Numbered from the stretch's first letter, positions 45,401-53,638 are shown. The stretch is DNA of 64,000 nt from VAZQ01 sp035293945 (GCA_035293945.1 DATGLV010000045.1:1-64000); one strand, 5' to 3'. Notes: a model not told the origin generated them from the letters alone. Numbers and translations are program-made.

Positions 45401-45742
45401 GAAATGTGGACTTACGAAGTCTCTGGCATGAATGTACTCCGGCAGTGGTTTAGTTATCGGCGACGAGACCGTACGAAACCACTAATCGGAGACAAACGGC
45501 CGCCATCGCCGCTCGATTCAATACAGCCTGAGCATTGGCTTCAAGAATACACCGACGACTTGCTAGACCTTCTCAATGTCTTGGGCCGATTGGTTCTGCT
45601 CGAGCCTACTCAAGCAGACCTTCTCAATCGCATTTGCAGTGGACCTTTGCTGAACGCCGCCGAGCTGCGCGACGCAGGTGCGTTTGCGGACGCGCAGGAG
45701 AAATTAGTGAACGCGAAAAGCAAGGGCAAAGGCGAGGGCTAG
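42413..45742 (+). CDS. Single-chain nuclease-methyltransferase, type ISP/IIG-like restriction-modification protein
   Basis: 1109 residues, TTG start behind GGGGG. The N-terminus carries a PD-(D/E)xK-like nuclease site: PDFAVG at 71 and FIEIKAPG (Glu86, Lys88). A helical coupler leads to the N6-adenine methyltransferase: YYTPPEVVAAM, motif I DPAVGTGTF at 368-376, and motif IV NPPY at 488-491. The remaining 600 residues resemble the target-recognition part of type ISP enzymes. I find no helicase motifs between nuclease and methylase, unlike LlaGI-type proteins. It should cut or modify unmethylated DNA by itself. It has somewhat lower G+C in its 3' part. Confidence 0.8.
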   Translation: MASKTFAAAISAFGASTKSKLASVAISGAPEDQLRGPLEALLRDLAELSGLPAGSINIVGETTLSDLNIRPDFAVGVSNALVGFIEIKAPGKGADPRQFDDPHDKEQWAKLKSLPNLMYSDGNAFSLWRDGKLQGGIVRLDGNVESSGSKLSAPETLLPLVSDFLHWAPIPPKTAKQLAEVSARLCRLLRDEVVEQMARGSPGLTGLAEDWRKLLFPQADDTQFADGYAQAVTFGLLVARARDISLSGGTELAAQELRKSNSLIGTALRLLTEDSSNQAALKTSLGTLTRVLDAVNWHAISKDKPEAWLYFYEDFLEVYDNTLRKRTGSYYTPPEVVAAMVKLVDEALRGPLFERAAGFAAPDVIVADPAVGTGTFLLGILRRIAETVKDDQGPGAVRGAIEAAAKRIIGFEIQFGPFAVAQLRLIAELQSLMGSPPVPELRLFITDTLGNPFVEEETLGQIYEPVAKSRRDANRVKKAERITVVLGNPPYKNQAGGLGGWVERGSPGRPAPMHRWAPEAGWGVGAHAHHLKNLYIYFWRWATLKVFGSGWHEATGETEEDRYGIVCFITAAGFLNGPGFQKMRDDLRRDCSEIWVIDCSPEGHQPDVPTRIFQGVQHQVCIVLAARAPNKRRDVPGRLRFISLPKGRREEKFVALSKLSLASPDWKEGAADWRDPFLPEESGSWATFPALSDFFEWSSPGVKTHRTWVIAPDAQTLRQRWEVLRRENNQEKKENLFHPDRDRYLSKVVKVDLGPFRVRSITLQQDQGPVVAPTRYAFRSFDREWIIPDHRLLSMARPDLWAVLSDRQVFLTAPEDVTPSAGPPLTIAGLIPDQHHYHGRGGRVCSLWRNSAATQTNIKAGLLAHLAKIYGKVVKPEDVFAYIVAVLAHPAFTQRFKSDLARPGLHVPLTADASLFDEAVALGSEIIWLHCYGERFVDPSAGQPKQPPRLPKDSAPRISADGAIPTAPEPLPQAMEYDAGNRRLIVGKGYVENVTPEMWTYEVSGMNVLRQWFSYRRRDRTKPLIGDKRPPSPLDSIQPEHWLQEYTDDLLDLLNVLGRLVLLEPTQADLLNRICSGPLLNAAELRDAGAFADAQEKLVNAKSKGKGEG

Positions 45743-45845
45743 GGGCTGTGGATGTGGGGTGCGGGGACAATTTCGTTCGTACCCTCGCCTTCGCCCGGCG
45801 TATCGCGCAAAATTCGAGTGATTCGGCAACCGAAGCGCGTGCGAG

Positions 45846-46130
45846 ATGACTTCCCCCCGGCAAGGCGATCTTTTCGGTCATAACCAACAGGATGATCTCT
45901 TCGAGGATCAGCCCACGCCCGTTTATCGGGCTGATCCCGATAATGTCCGTGCCGAGTTGTACAAGATTCTCGCCGAGGCCCGGGCCGCGCAGAAGATGCC
46001 GTGGGACACCGGGCGCGTCTCGCTCTACCGCACGATCTTTCCACAGATGACCAATTGGCTGCCGGCGGAAGAAGGTGCGCAACTGCGATTCGACTTCCAG
46101 GCAGAGCTGGCGCGCCTGGAGGCGGCCTGA
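45846..46130 (+). CDS. Small protein with possible sliding-clamp-binding motif
   Basis: 94 residues from the ATG at 45846. The N-terminus has QGDLFG, close to the QLxLF-type motif by which proteins bind the DNA polymerase beta clamp, and a similar DDLFED follows. The rest is helical (VRAELYKILAEARAAQKMPW, FDFQAELARLEAA). No known family. Separated by 103 nt from the restriction-modification gene on the same strand. Confidence 0.65.
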   Translation: MTSPRQGDLFGHNQQDDLFEDQPTPVYRADPDNVRAELYKILAEARAAQKMPWDTGRVSLYRTIFPQMTNWLPAEEGAQLRFDFQAELARLEAA

Positions 46131-46162
46131 GCCTCGCGCACGCCTTTCTCTCACCTGAAAAA

Positions 46163-46324
46163 TCAATCAGCGTTAGCTGAAGGGGTGGGCGCCCCCTGGT
46201 CCTTGCGCTCCGTCTGTTTGCGTCCAGCGTCGCGTGGTTGCCTTTCACGCCAGAGCAGCTCGGCGATAAAGAAGGCCGTGAACGACAGGCTGAGCAAGCG
46301 CATAAAGGCCCGGTCCCACATCAT
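46163..46324 (-). CDS. Very small membrane protein under a FixK-like box
   Basis: 53 residues starting MMWDRAFMRL, with one hydrophobic helix (LLSLSFTAFFIAELLW) and a charged, proline-rich tail. GGAGAG lies 5 to 6 nt before the ATG at 46324. A TTGA-N6-TCAA box is centred about 67 nt upstream, mirroring the arrangement of the divergent stress-protein gene. These signals, not length, support it as a gene. Function unknown. Confidence 0.5.
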   Translation of the reverse strand: MMWDRAFMRLLSLSFTAFFIAELLWRERQPRDAGRKQTERKDQGAPTPSANAD

Positions 46325-46384
46325 GGCTCTCCGTCGGCTCTTCTATGCCAATGCTTCTGGTCGCACGGCGCGATCAATCAGGCA

Positions 46385-46398
46385 TTGATGTAGGTCAA
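46385..46398. promoter_or_regulatory. FixK/FNR-like box 1
   Basis: TTGATGTAGGTCAA fits TTGA-N6-TCAA. It is centred about 67 nt upstream of the small membrane protein start at 46324, the distance expected for an activator site at -41.5 with a short leader. Confidence 0.7.
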
Positions 46399-46474
46399 TA
46401 TAAGTGCGCACGGGCTCTTGCGCGACGGGCACCGATCGGCGTGCGGGAGGGCCGCGTCGGCGGTCTCCTATCGC

Positions 46475-46488
46475 TTGATGCATGTCAA
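46475..46488. promoter_or_regulatory. FixK/FNR-like box 2 with matching -10
   Basis: TTGATGCATGTCAA, centred at 46481.5. A -10-like TATTTT at 46510-46515 puts the transcription start near 46522, which places the box at about -41, the class II activator position. It serves the universal stress protein gene starting at 46554. Confidence 0.75.
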
Positions 46489-46553
46489 CGCACGGTCCTG
46501 CGCGCCGGCTATTTTGGGCCATGGTGGCGGGCGTTGAAATTGGTGAGGGCACG

Positions 46554-47381
46554 ATGATCAGGGATGTGTTGCTGAACATTGCGGTCGGGCTCGAGAATGA
46601 TGCGACGCTCGACTACGCGCTCTCGCTGGCGAAGAGCTTTGAGGCGCATGCTGCCGGCGTGGCGTTCGCGTATGAAGCCGTGCCGCCCGCCATGTTGATG
46701 GATGACGTGCCACCCGCATGGATCGAGGAGTTTCGCCGCGAGGCCCAGAGGGCTGCCGAGCTTGCGATCGAGCGCTGCAAAGCGGCGGCAACGCGGGTGG
46801 GGATCGAGGTCGAAGCCCGTGCGATGCCGGCAAGCTTCATCGGCACTGCCGACACGTTCGGCCGCATCGCTCGCCGCTTCGATCTTTTGGTGGTGCGCCA
46901 GGCCGAGCCCGAAAGAACGAGCCCCGCCGATCTGATCATCGAAGCGGCGCTGTTCTCGACGGGTCGCCCGGTGGTGATCGTGCCCTATATCCAGAACGAC
47001 GGCCCGAAATTCGATCGCATCATGCTGTGCTGGGATGGCAGCCACTGCGCCGCCCGGGCCGCGAGCGATGCCATGCCGTTCTTCAAGCGCGCTAAAACTG
47101 TCGAGGTCGTCATCGTGGCGGAGCACGGCAAGAGCGATGAAGCACCAGGGGCCGATATCGCCCAGCATCTCGCGCGGCATGGCTTGCCGGTGGAGGTCAA
47201 GCAAATCGTCGCCCCAAATGCCAAGCCGGCGGACGTGCTTCTGTCGCATGCGGCGGATTCAGGAGCCGATTTCCTGGTGATGGGCGCCTTTGGTCATTCG
47301 CGCTTGCGCGAATTCGTGCTCGGCGGCGTCACCCGCAGCCTGCTCGAGGCAATGACGATCCCGGCCCTGATGTCGCATTAG
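46554..47381 (+). CDS. Universal stress protein, two UspA domains
   Basis: 275 residues from the ATG at 46554 (GAGGG upstream). Two Usp folds: the first from MIRDVLLNIAVGLEND to about 140, and the second from FDRIMLCWDGSHCAARA to the end, where GAFGHSRLREFVLGGVTRSLL is the G-2x-G-9x-G(S/T) nucleotide-binding motif. The first domain lacks that motif. Usp proteins of this length in rhizobia are typical low-oxygen response genes, consistent with the FixK-like box upstream. Confidence 0.88.
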   Translation: MIRDVLLNIAVGLENDATLDYALSLAKSFEAHAAGVAFAYEAVPPAMLMDDVPPAWIEEFRREAQRAAELAIERCKAAATRVGIEVEARAMPASFIGTADTFGRIARRFDLLVVRQAEPERTSPADLIIEAALFSTGRPVVIVPYIQNDGPKFDRIMLCWDGSHCAARAASDAMPFFKRAKTVEVVIVAEHGKSDEAPGADIAQHLARHGLPVEVKQIVAPNAKPADVLLSHAADSGADFLVMGAFGHSRLREFVLGGVTRSLLEAMTIPALMSH

Positions 47382-47578
47382 AGTGGCGGGGGATCCAACG
47401 TTTTGGCGCGAGGGCCTCTCACTTTCATTCTGCGATCGCAGCAAGGATTTCTTAATCAATTTTCAACCCCAACGCATTACTCTGGTAGAGGATACCCAGG
47501 CGCTGCGCGGTCATCACGCACAAATTCGCGAAGAAAAACCGATTTTGAGGACGAGGCGGAAGACCGGCCGAACCAGCG

Positions 47579-48673
47579 ATGACCGCCAACCCCAAGCTCT
47601 GGAGCGAGGTCGAAGACGCCATGGCGAGTGGCTCGGTCACTCGGCGTGGCAAGATCGTCCGCCACATCACCGACCTCTTCATCGTCGGCTCGGCGCAATG
47701 CAGCGAGCAGGAGATCGAGCTGTTCGACGACGTGCTCACGCGTCTGGCCGCCGAAATCGAGGTTTCAGCGCGGGCCTTGCTCGCGGTTCGCCTGGCGCCG
47801 ATCCCGAATGCGCCGCCGCGGATCATCCGCAATCTGGCCTTCGACGACGAGATCGATGTTGCCGGTCCGGTGCTCGAGCAGTCCGAGCGCCTTGACGAAG
47901 AGGCCCTGGTCGAGAATGCGAGCCGAAAGGGCCAGGAGCATCTACTGGCGATCTCGCGCCGCCGCTCCCTTTCCGAAAAGGTCACCGATGTTTTGGTGGA
48001 GCGGGGCGACCAGCAGGTCGTCTGGAGCGCGGTGGAGAACCGCGGCGCCAAATTTTCCGAGGACGGCTTCAATCGTCTGGTGCGGCGGTCCGAGCAGGAT
48101 GAGCGCTTGGCGATGAGCGTCGGCTCGCGGCCGGAGATTCCTCCGCACCTGTTCCGCAGGTTGCTGGCGCGGGCTTCGGCTTCGGTTCGCATCAAGCTCG
48201 AAGCTGCACATCCGCAGGCGCGGCGCGAGGTTCGTCGTGCCGTCACGGAGGTGACGCAGCGTATTGCCGACGAGATACTCGGCAATGCGGGTCATCCCGG
48301 CAGCAGTTACGTGCACGCGCTGCATCAGCGCGGCCAGCTGGACGATAAGCGTATGGAGACGATCGCCAAGACCGGGCGAATGGAGGACATCGTGACGGCG
48401 CTCGCGCTCCTGGCCGAGCTCCCGTTCGACTTCGTCGAGCGGGCGATGAAGCAGGAGCGCGCCGAGATGGTCCTCATCATTGCCAAGGCGGCCGCCTTGT
48501 CGTGGTGCACCGTTAAGGCCATCCTGTGCGCGCGCCTGGGCAATCGCGAGGTGCCGGGCGGCGAGATCGCCAAGTGCCTGGCGAGCTACGAGCGGCTGCG
48601 CGCCGCGAGTGCGCAGGAGATCGTCCGCTTCCACCGCCGGCGCGGCGGCGTCCCGGCGCGGCGGCTGCCTTGA
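47579..48673 (+). CDS. DUF2336 protein
   Basis: 364 residues, all-helical with repeated segments (VLTRLAAEIEVSARALLAVR, SRRRSLSEKVTDVLVERGDQ, ALALLAELPFDFVERAMKQE). This is the DUF2336 family, found almost only in alphaproteobacteria; the name records a conserved domain without proven function. No signal or membrane helix. It stands alone, 197 nt after the stress protein gene. Confidence 0.85.
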   Translation: MTANPKLWSEVEDAMASGSVTRRGKIVRHITDLFIVGSAQCSEQEIELFDDVLTRLAAEIEVSARALLAVRLAPIPNAPPRIIRNLAFDDEIDVAGPVLEQSERLDEEALVENASRKGQEHLLAISRRRSLSEKVTDVLVERGDQQVVWSAVENRGAKFSEDGFNRLVRRSEQDERLAMSVGSRPEIPPHLFRRLLARASASVRIKLEAAHPQARREVRRAVTEVTQRIADEILGNAGHPGSSYVHALHQRGQLDDKRMETIAKTGRMEDIVTALALLAELPFDFVERAMKQERAEMVLIIAKAAALSWCTVKAILCARLGNREVPGGEIAKCLASYERLRAASAQEIVRFHRRRGGVPARRLP

Positions 48674-48839
48674 TTTTCGTCCGGCCACTTCCCCAAGCCC
48701 GCTGACGAACCCATCCTGGCTCGATATTCTGCGCCGATGACGCGATCGTCACAAATTGACGGGGCGGCACGCGGGCGCGATTTCATTGCGCTCCTGCGCT
48801 TGTCTCCGGTCTGCGCGATCGACTTGGGTGCATGGCAAG

Positions 48840-49043
48840 ATGTTCAAAGTCGTTTCAATTCTCTTCATGCTGATCTCGGCCTTCCTGTTCCTGCGCGCAA
48901 TCTTTGGACGAACGAGATTCATGAAGCGGGCGATTTCCGACCTTCGTAGGGAGATCGACTATCTGGTGTGGATCATGCTTGTCATGATCGGTGCCGCAAT
49001 TGTCTATTCGGCCGTAGTCCTGATCGAGCCTTCATGGAGATGA
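48840..49043 (+). CDS. Small two-helix membrane protein
   Basis: 67 residues from the ATG at 48840. Hydrophobic helix MFKVVSILFMLISAFLFL, a basic loop (GRTRFMKRAISDLRREID), then YLVWIMLVMIGAAIVYSAVV. Both helices are clear. A longer frame back to 48756 has no membrane protein character. Function unknown. It converges on the Crp/Fnr gene. Confidence 0.65.
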   Translation: MFKVVSILFMLISAFLFLRAIFGRTRFMKRAISDLRREIDYLVWIMLVMIGAAIVYSAVVLIEPSWR

Positions 49044-49140
49044 CGTTCTTTGCGCGCCGGCCCTCGGCCCAAGCGGACGCTTGGCAGCTTCCTCATCGCC
49101 GAAGGCTCGATCGCCGTTCCCTGACGCGGTTCATCGCCGC

Positions 49141-49824
49141 TTAAACATCAAGCGCGCTTTCGATAACGCTGCGTTTTTCAAGGCAATAGTAGCCGGCGAG
49201 CCGGCTGATCACGGCGCCGCGGCTCCATTCCGCCAAGATGCGGCTGACATTCTCGCGGGATATGCCCGCCATGGCGGCGAGGTCGCTTTGCGTGACCTTC
49301 TGCCGGATCAAGGTGCGTCCGTCGCCGACATTGTGGCCGAATGCCTCTGCCAGGCTCAACAGCGCGCGCGCCACGCGTCCCTTCAGTGACATGAAAGTCG
49401 TGGCAGCCAGCGCATCGTTGGTGTCGCGCAGGCGCCGCGCCAGAAGCATCATGCCGTACCGGTAGACCTCGGGGCGCGCATCGGCGAAGGCCTGGAAGGC
49501 GGCTGCGCTGATGAAGGACAGTTTGGAATCCCGCAACGCCGCGACCGATGCGGAGCGGGGGGTGCCATCCAGCATCGACAATTCGCCGACAATCGCACCG
49601 GGGCCCAGAATGGCCAGGATCCGCTCGCCGCCAGCGGCCGTGACCACACTGACCTTGAGCAGGCCCGTATCGAGCCGGTAACAGCCGTCGGACGCATCAC
49701 CCGGAAGGAAGAGAGATTGGTCCGCCGCAAGTGAGATTGTCCGCGCCTTGCCAAACAGGTCTGCGGAGAGCTGTGTCGGGAGCGCGGACAGCAGATTGTC
49801 GGACGGTAGCGGCAAGCTCGCCAT
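49141..49824 (-). CDS. Crp/Fnr-family transcriptional regulator
   Basis: 227 residues from the ATG at 49824. The N-terminal cyclic-nucleotide-like barrel has FLPGDASDGCYRLDTGLLKV and IVGELSMLDGTPRSASVAAL, close to the Crp cAMP pocket (the GEL...R(S/T) segment). The C-terminal winged helix is VTQSDLAAMAGISRENVSRILAEW. There is no N-terminal cysteine cluster, so it is not an Fnr-type iron-sulphur sensor. A class III cyclase gene diverges from it, 172 nt away, which makes cAMP or cGMP the likely effector. Confidence 0.88.
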   Translation of the reverse strand: MASLPLPSDNLLSALPTQLSADLFGKARTISLAADQSLFLPGDASDGCYRLDTGLLKVSVVTAAGGERILAILGPGAIVGELSMLDGTPRSASVAALRDSKLSFISAAAFQAFADARPEVYRYGMMLLARRLRDTNDALAATTFMSLKGRVARALLSLAEAFGHNVGDGRTLIRQKVTQSDLAAMAGISRENVSRILAEWSRGAVISRLAGYYCLEKRSVIESALDV

Positions 49825-49996
49825 GGCGGGGTCTTCCGGCTGGGATATGGCTTGTACGGTAGTATAGCGCGCCGGCTTGGATTTTCCGTATGATGCGTGC
49901 TGGAGGCCTCCGACCCGAAGCTTTTCGGGCCAAGGCAGCTTCCGAGGGCGCGCTTTGGACCCACGCACGAATGTTGATGAGCCTGCGGGGCGTGAG

Positions 49997-51460
49997 ATGC
50001 GACGCAAGCTTGCCGTCATTCTCGCATCGGACGTAGCCGCCTATAGCCGGCTGGTTGCCGCGGACGAAGAGGACACGATCAGTCGATTTCGTGCGGCCGC
50101 TGCCGCCTTCGCTGAAAGCGTTCGTCATCACAGGGGCCGCGTCTTCAACACCGCCGGCGATGCCATTCTGGCGGAATTCGCAAGCGCCGTCGACGCCACG
50201 CGTTGTGCGATCGAGATTCAGCAAGCCAACAACGCAGCGAATGCGGCCGCGGAATCGGCCCACAAGCTGCTGTTTCGAATCGGAATCGCGATCGGAGATG
50301 TGCTCGTCTGCGACAACGGCGATCTCTTGGGAGACGGCGTGAACATCGCGGCTCGGCTCGAGGGTATCGCGGAGCCGGGCGGCATATGCATCTCCGAAGA
50401 TGTGCGGGTGCACGTATCGAACAAGATCAATTCGGAATTCGTGGACCTCGGCGAGCAGAAGCTGAAGAACATTCCGCGCGGGATTCGCGCCTATCGGCTT
50501 GGGGCTCCGTCAGCTAAGGAAGCACCGAAGCTCGGGATCGTGCGTGGCATGGCGCGCCGCAGATGGCTCGCCTGGACGGCTACCGCCGCGGTGCTTCTGG
50601 CCGGCACAGCATCGGTGCTCTGGGTCCGGCGTGCCCCGCAACCATCGCCGATGACTGCGTCGGCCGCCATCAATCACTCATTTGATTCCGCGAATGTGCC
50701 GCTCGTCACCGACCGGGTGCGGAGCAGCCTTGCGGATTACGATAGGCAGCCCGATTTCAAGGCCATCGCCATTTCGCATATTGGTTGGGGTGTATCGAGC
50801 GGTCTACCCGATCAGGTGGGCGCGGAGCGCGATGCGCTCGATCGCTGCAAAAAGCGGGACCCGAAGGGGGACTGCCGAATCTATGCGGTTGGCAACGAGG
50901 TGGTGTGGCCGCGAATGTCGCTTCCGCTGCCCGCCGATCTTCATACCGTTCCACTGGATGTTCTGCTGCAGGCGGCCGACATTGCGGTCGTCAAAGGGAT
51001 GCCGTCGGCCGCCGGCCTTGCCACATACCTCGCCGAGAACAATCACAAGGCGCTGGCCATCGCCGAAAGCGGGTTTTCCTCCATGGCCAATCGCTCGGAT
51101 GCGGCGGAAGCGATCCGCCTGGCGGTCGAGCGCTGCTCGGATTTCGCGAAGTCGCCGTGTCTGTTGGTGTCGTTCGACGGCTTCCTGACCGTGCGGGTCC
51201 CGCACTCTTATGGAACCGTCCGACCGTACACATTGGCAGGCGAAACCGAAATGAGCGACGCCGACAAAGCGCAGATCGCGCAGGTCTACGCAGGCGCGGA
51301 TTGGCGTGCCCTGGCGCGCGGCGGCTCGGGTCATTGGTACGCCGTCGGCGCGGCCGATTCGGAAGCCGCAGCGGCCGAACAGGTGCTGGCCAAGTGTCAC
51401 CAGGCCGAGGCGCAGTGCGGGCTGCGGGCGATCGGAAACTTCCGCGTCGACCGCAAATAG
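49997..51460 (+). CDS. Membrane-bound class III nucleotidyl cyclase
   Basis: 487 residues from the ATG at 49997; an in-frame TTG further upstream is also possible. The catalytic domain is at 1-160: LAVILASDVAAYSRL (metal Asp12), FNTAGDAILAEF (Asp56), LLGDGVNIAARLEG. One membrane helix follows at about 185-205 (TATAAVLLAGTASVLWV). The C-terminal 270 residues form an outside domain with two similar parts (DALDRCKKRDPKGDCRIYAV and LAKCHQAEAQCGLRAIGNF) and paired Cys. So the sensor is periplasmic and the cyclase cytoplasmic. It diverges from the Crp/Fnr gene. Confidence 0.85.
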   Translation: MRRKLAVILASDVAAYSRLVAADEEDTISRFRAAAAAFAESVRHHRGRVFNTAGDAILAEFASAVDATRCAIEIQQANNAANAAAESAHKLLFRIGIAIGDVLVCDNGDLLGDGVNIAARLEGIAEPGGICISEDVRVHVSNKINSEFVDLGEQKLKNIPRGIRAYRLGAPSAKEAPKLGIVRGMARRRWLAWTATAAVLLAGTASVLWVRRAPQPSPMTASAAINHSFDSANVPLVTDRVRSSLADYDRQPDFKAIAISHIGWGVSSGLPDQVGAERDALDRCKKRDPKGDCRIYAVGNEVVWPRMSLPLPADLHTVPLDVLLQAADIAVVKGMPSAAGLATYLAENNHKALAIAESGFSSMANRSDAAEAIRLAVERCSDFAKSPCLLVSFDGFLTVRVPHSYGTVRPYTLAGETEMSDADKAQIAQVYAGADWRALARGGSGHWYAVGAADSEAAAAEQVLAKCHQAEAQCGLRAIGNFRVDRK

Positions 51461-51484
51461 CGATTGTGACGCCGAATGACTTTT

Positions 51485-51802
51485 TCATCGCCCCGACCGG
51501 GGACTGTTGAGCCTGCCGGCATCGCGCCGGAACCAGTCAAGAAAATTCCGTGCCCTTGGCGCGCAGGGATCAATGCTTCGCCCTTTGTCGCCGCAAGGCC
51601 CCTGCGGAGCTGATCGCTGATTGAAGCACGCGAAGTACCCCGGCCCTTCCTCGAAGCGGCCTCCGGCGCGCTCGCATGCGTCCCGGTTGGCGATGGCATC
51701 TGCCTGCGCAAGCTCGACGCCTGGAGCGGAGGAGGCGTGTGCCGCCATCGCGGCCAGCGAAAGGGCGAGCAGCAATGGCTTGATGAGAGATTTCGTCCGC
51801 AT
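51485..51802 (-). CDS. Small secreted cysteine-containing protein
   Basis: 105 residues from the ATG at 51802 (AGGAGAT upstream). A signal peptide ends near 24 (MAAHASS). The mature part has four cysteines (RDACERAG, YFACFN, GPCGDKG, DPCAP) that could form two disulphides. No family recognised. It converges on the cyclase gene. Confidence 0.65.
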   Translation of the reverse strand: MRTKSLIKPLLLALSLAAMAAHASSAPGVELAQADAIANRDACERAGGRFEEGPGYFACFNQRSAPQGPCGDKGRSIDPCAPRARNFLDWFRRDAGRLNSPRSGR

Positions 51803-51940
51803 TGTTGATCTCCTGTCGAAGCGGTGAGATCGGGCTTCGACATTCGATAGCTCTGGGAGTGCGGTATTGATGTGCTGGCAATCACGATCCCGCGTCCGGA
51901 TGTGATACGCTGCTCTGGTGCTCAAGGAGCCTTGTGCGCC

Positions 51941-52672
51941 GTGCAGCTGAAACCACGCACCATCCTGGCCGCCATCGTCATTCTTGCGGACGCGCCGGCC
52001 GCCGCGCAGAACCCGACGCCGACATTGCAGCACATCGGTCGAGATCGGCTTTGCGTCACCAACGGCGCGGTCTCATGGCTTTCGGGGGATCGACTTTCAA
52101 TTGAGACGCCGAGCTCGCGCGCAATCGTTCAAAGAGGCATGGAGAACGCCGCTGATCAGATTGCGGAAATTCGCTTTCAATATCTCGGCCCCAGTCAGGA
52201 CAGCAAACCCCTGGCCTCCGGTGAGCTGCGCCGCCAGATCGGGCTGAAGCTGCGGGCGCAGGACACCTGCAATCTGATCTATGCGATGTGGCACATCGAG
52301 CCCGACAGCAGAGTGGCGGTGTCGGTCAAGCAGAACCCGGGCTGGCACACGCATGAACAGTGCGGCGCGCACGGCTACATCAATTTCAAATCGCAGCAGT
52401 TGACGGTCCTGTCGCCGATGCGTGCAGGCGAAAGCCACACGTTGCGGGCCGAGCTGCATGGCGGCGACCTGTCGGTGCTGGCTGACGGTAAATTGGCCTG
52501 GCAAGGCTCGTTGGGGAGCGACGCGGCGCTGCCGGCCGGGCCGCCCGGCTTCCGCACGGACAATGCGCGGTTCGCGCTCGACTATTTCGCCGGCGGCTCG
52601 GCGAAATCACCATCGGGTGCCGCGCATTCGCCAGCTGTTCAGGCAGCATGCGAGATGTCGGAAGGTGATTGA
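51941..52672 (+). CDS. Secreted protein of unknown function
   Basis: 243 residues from the GTG at 51941 (AAGGAG upstream). A signal peptide is near ILAAIVILADAPAAAQ. The mature part looks like a beta-rich polysaccharide-binding or lyase-like fold (IAEIRFQYLGPSQDS, LIYAMWHIEPDSRVAVSVKQ, FRTDNARFALDYFAG), reminiscent of secreted proteins with a lectin/glucanase jelly roll. Four cysteines. I cannot name the family. It diverges from the 51485 gene. Confidence 0.65.
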   Translation: MQLKPRTILAAIVILADAPAAAQNPTPTLQHIGRDRLCVTNGAVSWLSGDRLSIETPSSRAIVQRGMENAADQIAEIRFQYLGPSQDSKPLASGELRRQIGLKLRAQDTCNLIYAMWHIEPDSRVAVSVKQNPGWHTHEQCGAHGYINFKSQQLTVLSPMRAGESHTLRAELHGGDLSVLADGKLAWQGSLGSDAALPAGPPGFRTDNARFALDYFAGGSAKSPSGAAHSPAVQAACEMSEGD

Positions 52673-52686
52673 TCGCCGAATATACA

Positions 52687-52832
52687 AAGCGCGACCTGGT
52701 CGTTAAGGATCAGGCCGCGCTCTGCCCTGAGTGTCGTCCCGGAGCGCGCAGAGCGCGAAACCGGAACCCACAGTCCTGTGCGCTAGCGAGAGCGCGCCGC
52801 CGTATGGGTCCCTGCTTTCGAAGGGACGACCG
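52687..52832. repeat. Repeat family C, copy 1
   Basis: A stem AGCGCGACCTG / CAGGCCGCGCT is followed by GTGTCGTCCCGGAGCGCGCAG and ends GGGTCCCTGC...AAGGGACGAC. The same order is seen at 53884-54030. It lies between the convergent 51941 gene and the first tandem paralogue. Confidence 0.75.
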
Positions 52833-52842
52833 CGTAGATGCC

Positions 52843-53559
52843 TTACTGCGCATTCGCAGCCTGCGGGGCCGCAATCGCTGCTTCCTTCGTGCAGATGTCC
52901 TGAAACAGCACGCTGCCATCGGCCAGCTTCTGCTTCGCGAGGCAATTGCACGGAGCCTGCGCGAGTTGCGCCGCCGCTGTCGTGCGAGCCGCAACGACCG
53001 GAGCCGCCACGACTGGAGCCGACGCCACCGGAGCCACCGCGACCGGCGCCGGAACCACGATCTCGCCCGGCGCACCTTCGATCACGATCCCGGAGTAGCC
53101 GTGATCATGGTCATGATCGTGGTCGTGATCGCCTCCCCCATGCGTGGGAGGGTTGCCGCCGCCGGTGGGCGGAGTCGGTGTCGGTGCGACGCACCCGAAC
53201 AGAACGCATTCGCTGCCGCTGGCGATGCCGGCGATCGGCTTGGGCGACACGCCAGAGGTCGGGGTCGACCCGAAGCCTTTGACGACGGGGTCCGTGCCGC
53301 TGTGATAGACCGTCGGAGTGTCGGGCACGCTGTGGTAGACGGTCGACCCGAAGCCTTTGACGACGGGGTCTGTGGTGCCGTGATAGACCGTCGGAGTGTC
53401 GGGCACGCTGTGGTAGACGGCCGGAAGCGGTGCTTGGTGGTAGATGGTCGCAGCGGACTGCTTTTGCCGCGTGGCTGCCGTGGCACTGTCGGCGATGAGC
53501 ACGGTGGTCAGGGCTGTCGCCGCAAGCGCGAGAGCGGAAAGCTTGGTCATGGTCTTCAT
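52843..53559 (-). CDS. Secreted His/Asp-rich protein, tandem paralogue 1
   Basis: 238 residues from the ATG at 53559 (CAGGAGACCACC upstream). Signal peptide to about 28 (DSATAA). A near-perfect duplication VYHSVPDTPTVYH...TDPVVKGFGS comes next, then a proline/glycine linker ending in an HDHDHDHDHDH-like run that could bind metal. The C-terminus, starting APCNCLAKQ and followed by LADGSVLFQDICTKEAAI, is shared with the 54045 protein. Envelope protein of unknown role. Confidence 0.75.
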   Translation of the reverse strand: MKTMTKLSALALAATALTTVLIADSATAATRQKQSAATIYHQAPLPAVYHSVPDTPTVYHGTTDPVVKGFGSTVYHSVPDTPTVYHSGTDPVVKGFGSTPTSGVSPKPIAGIASGSECVLFGCVAPTPTPPTGGGNPPTHGGGDHDHDHDHDHGYSGIVIEGAPGEIVVPAPVAVAPVASAPVVAAPVVAARTTAAAQLAQAPCNCLAKQKLADGSVLFQDICTKEAAIAAPQAANAQ

Positions 53560-53638
53560 GGTGGTCTCCTGTTTGTCAAGGAAGAGCGGGGATCGCTCTT
53601 CGATGGTCAGGAGCCTACGGAATCCCGCCCATGGCCGA

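Noticed and set aside
53101..53131. Array of short ATG/ATC repeats (gtcatgatcgtggtcgtgatc) that might suggest a small repeat array
   Set aside because: This is the coding sequence of the HDHDHD run in the secreted protein, not an independent array or CRISPR.
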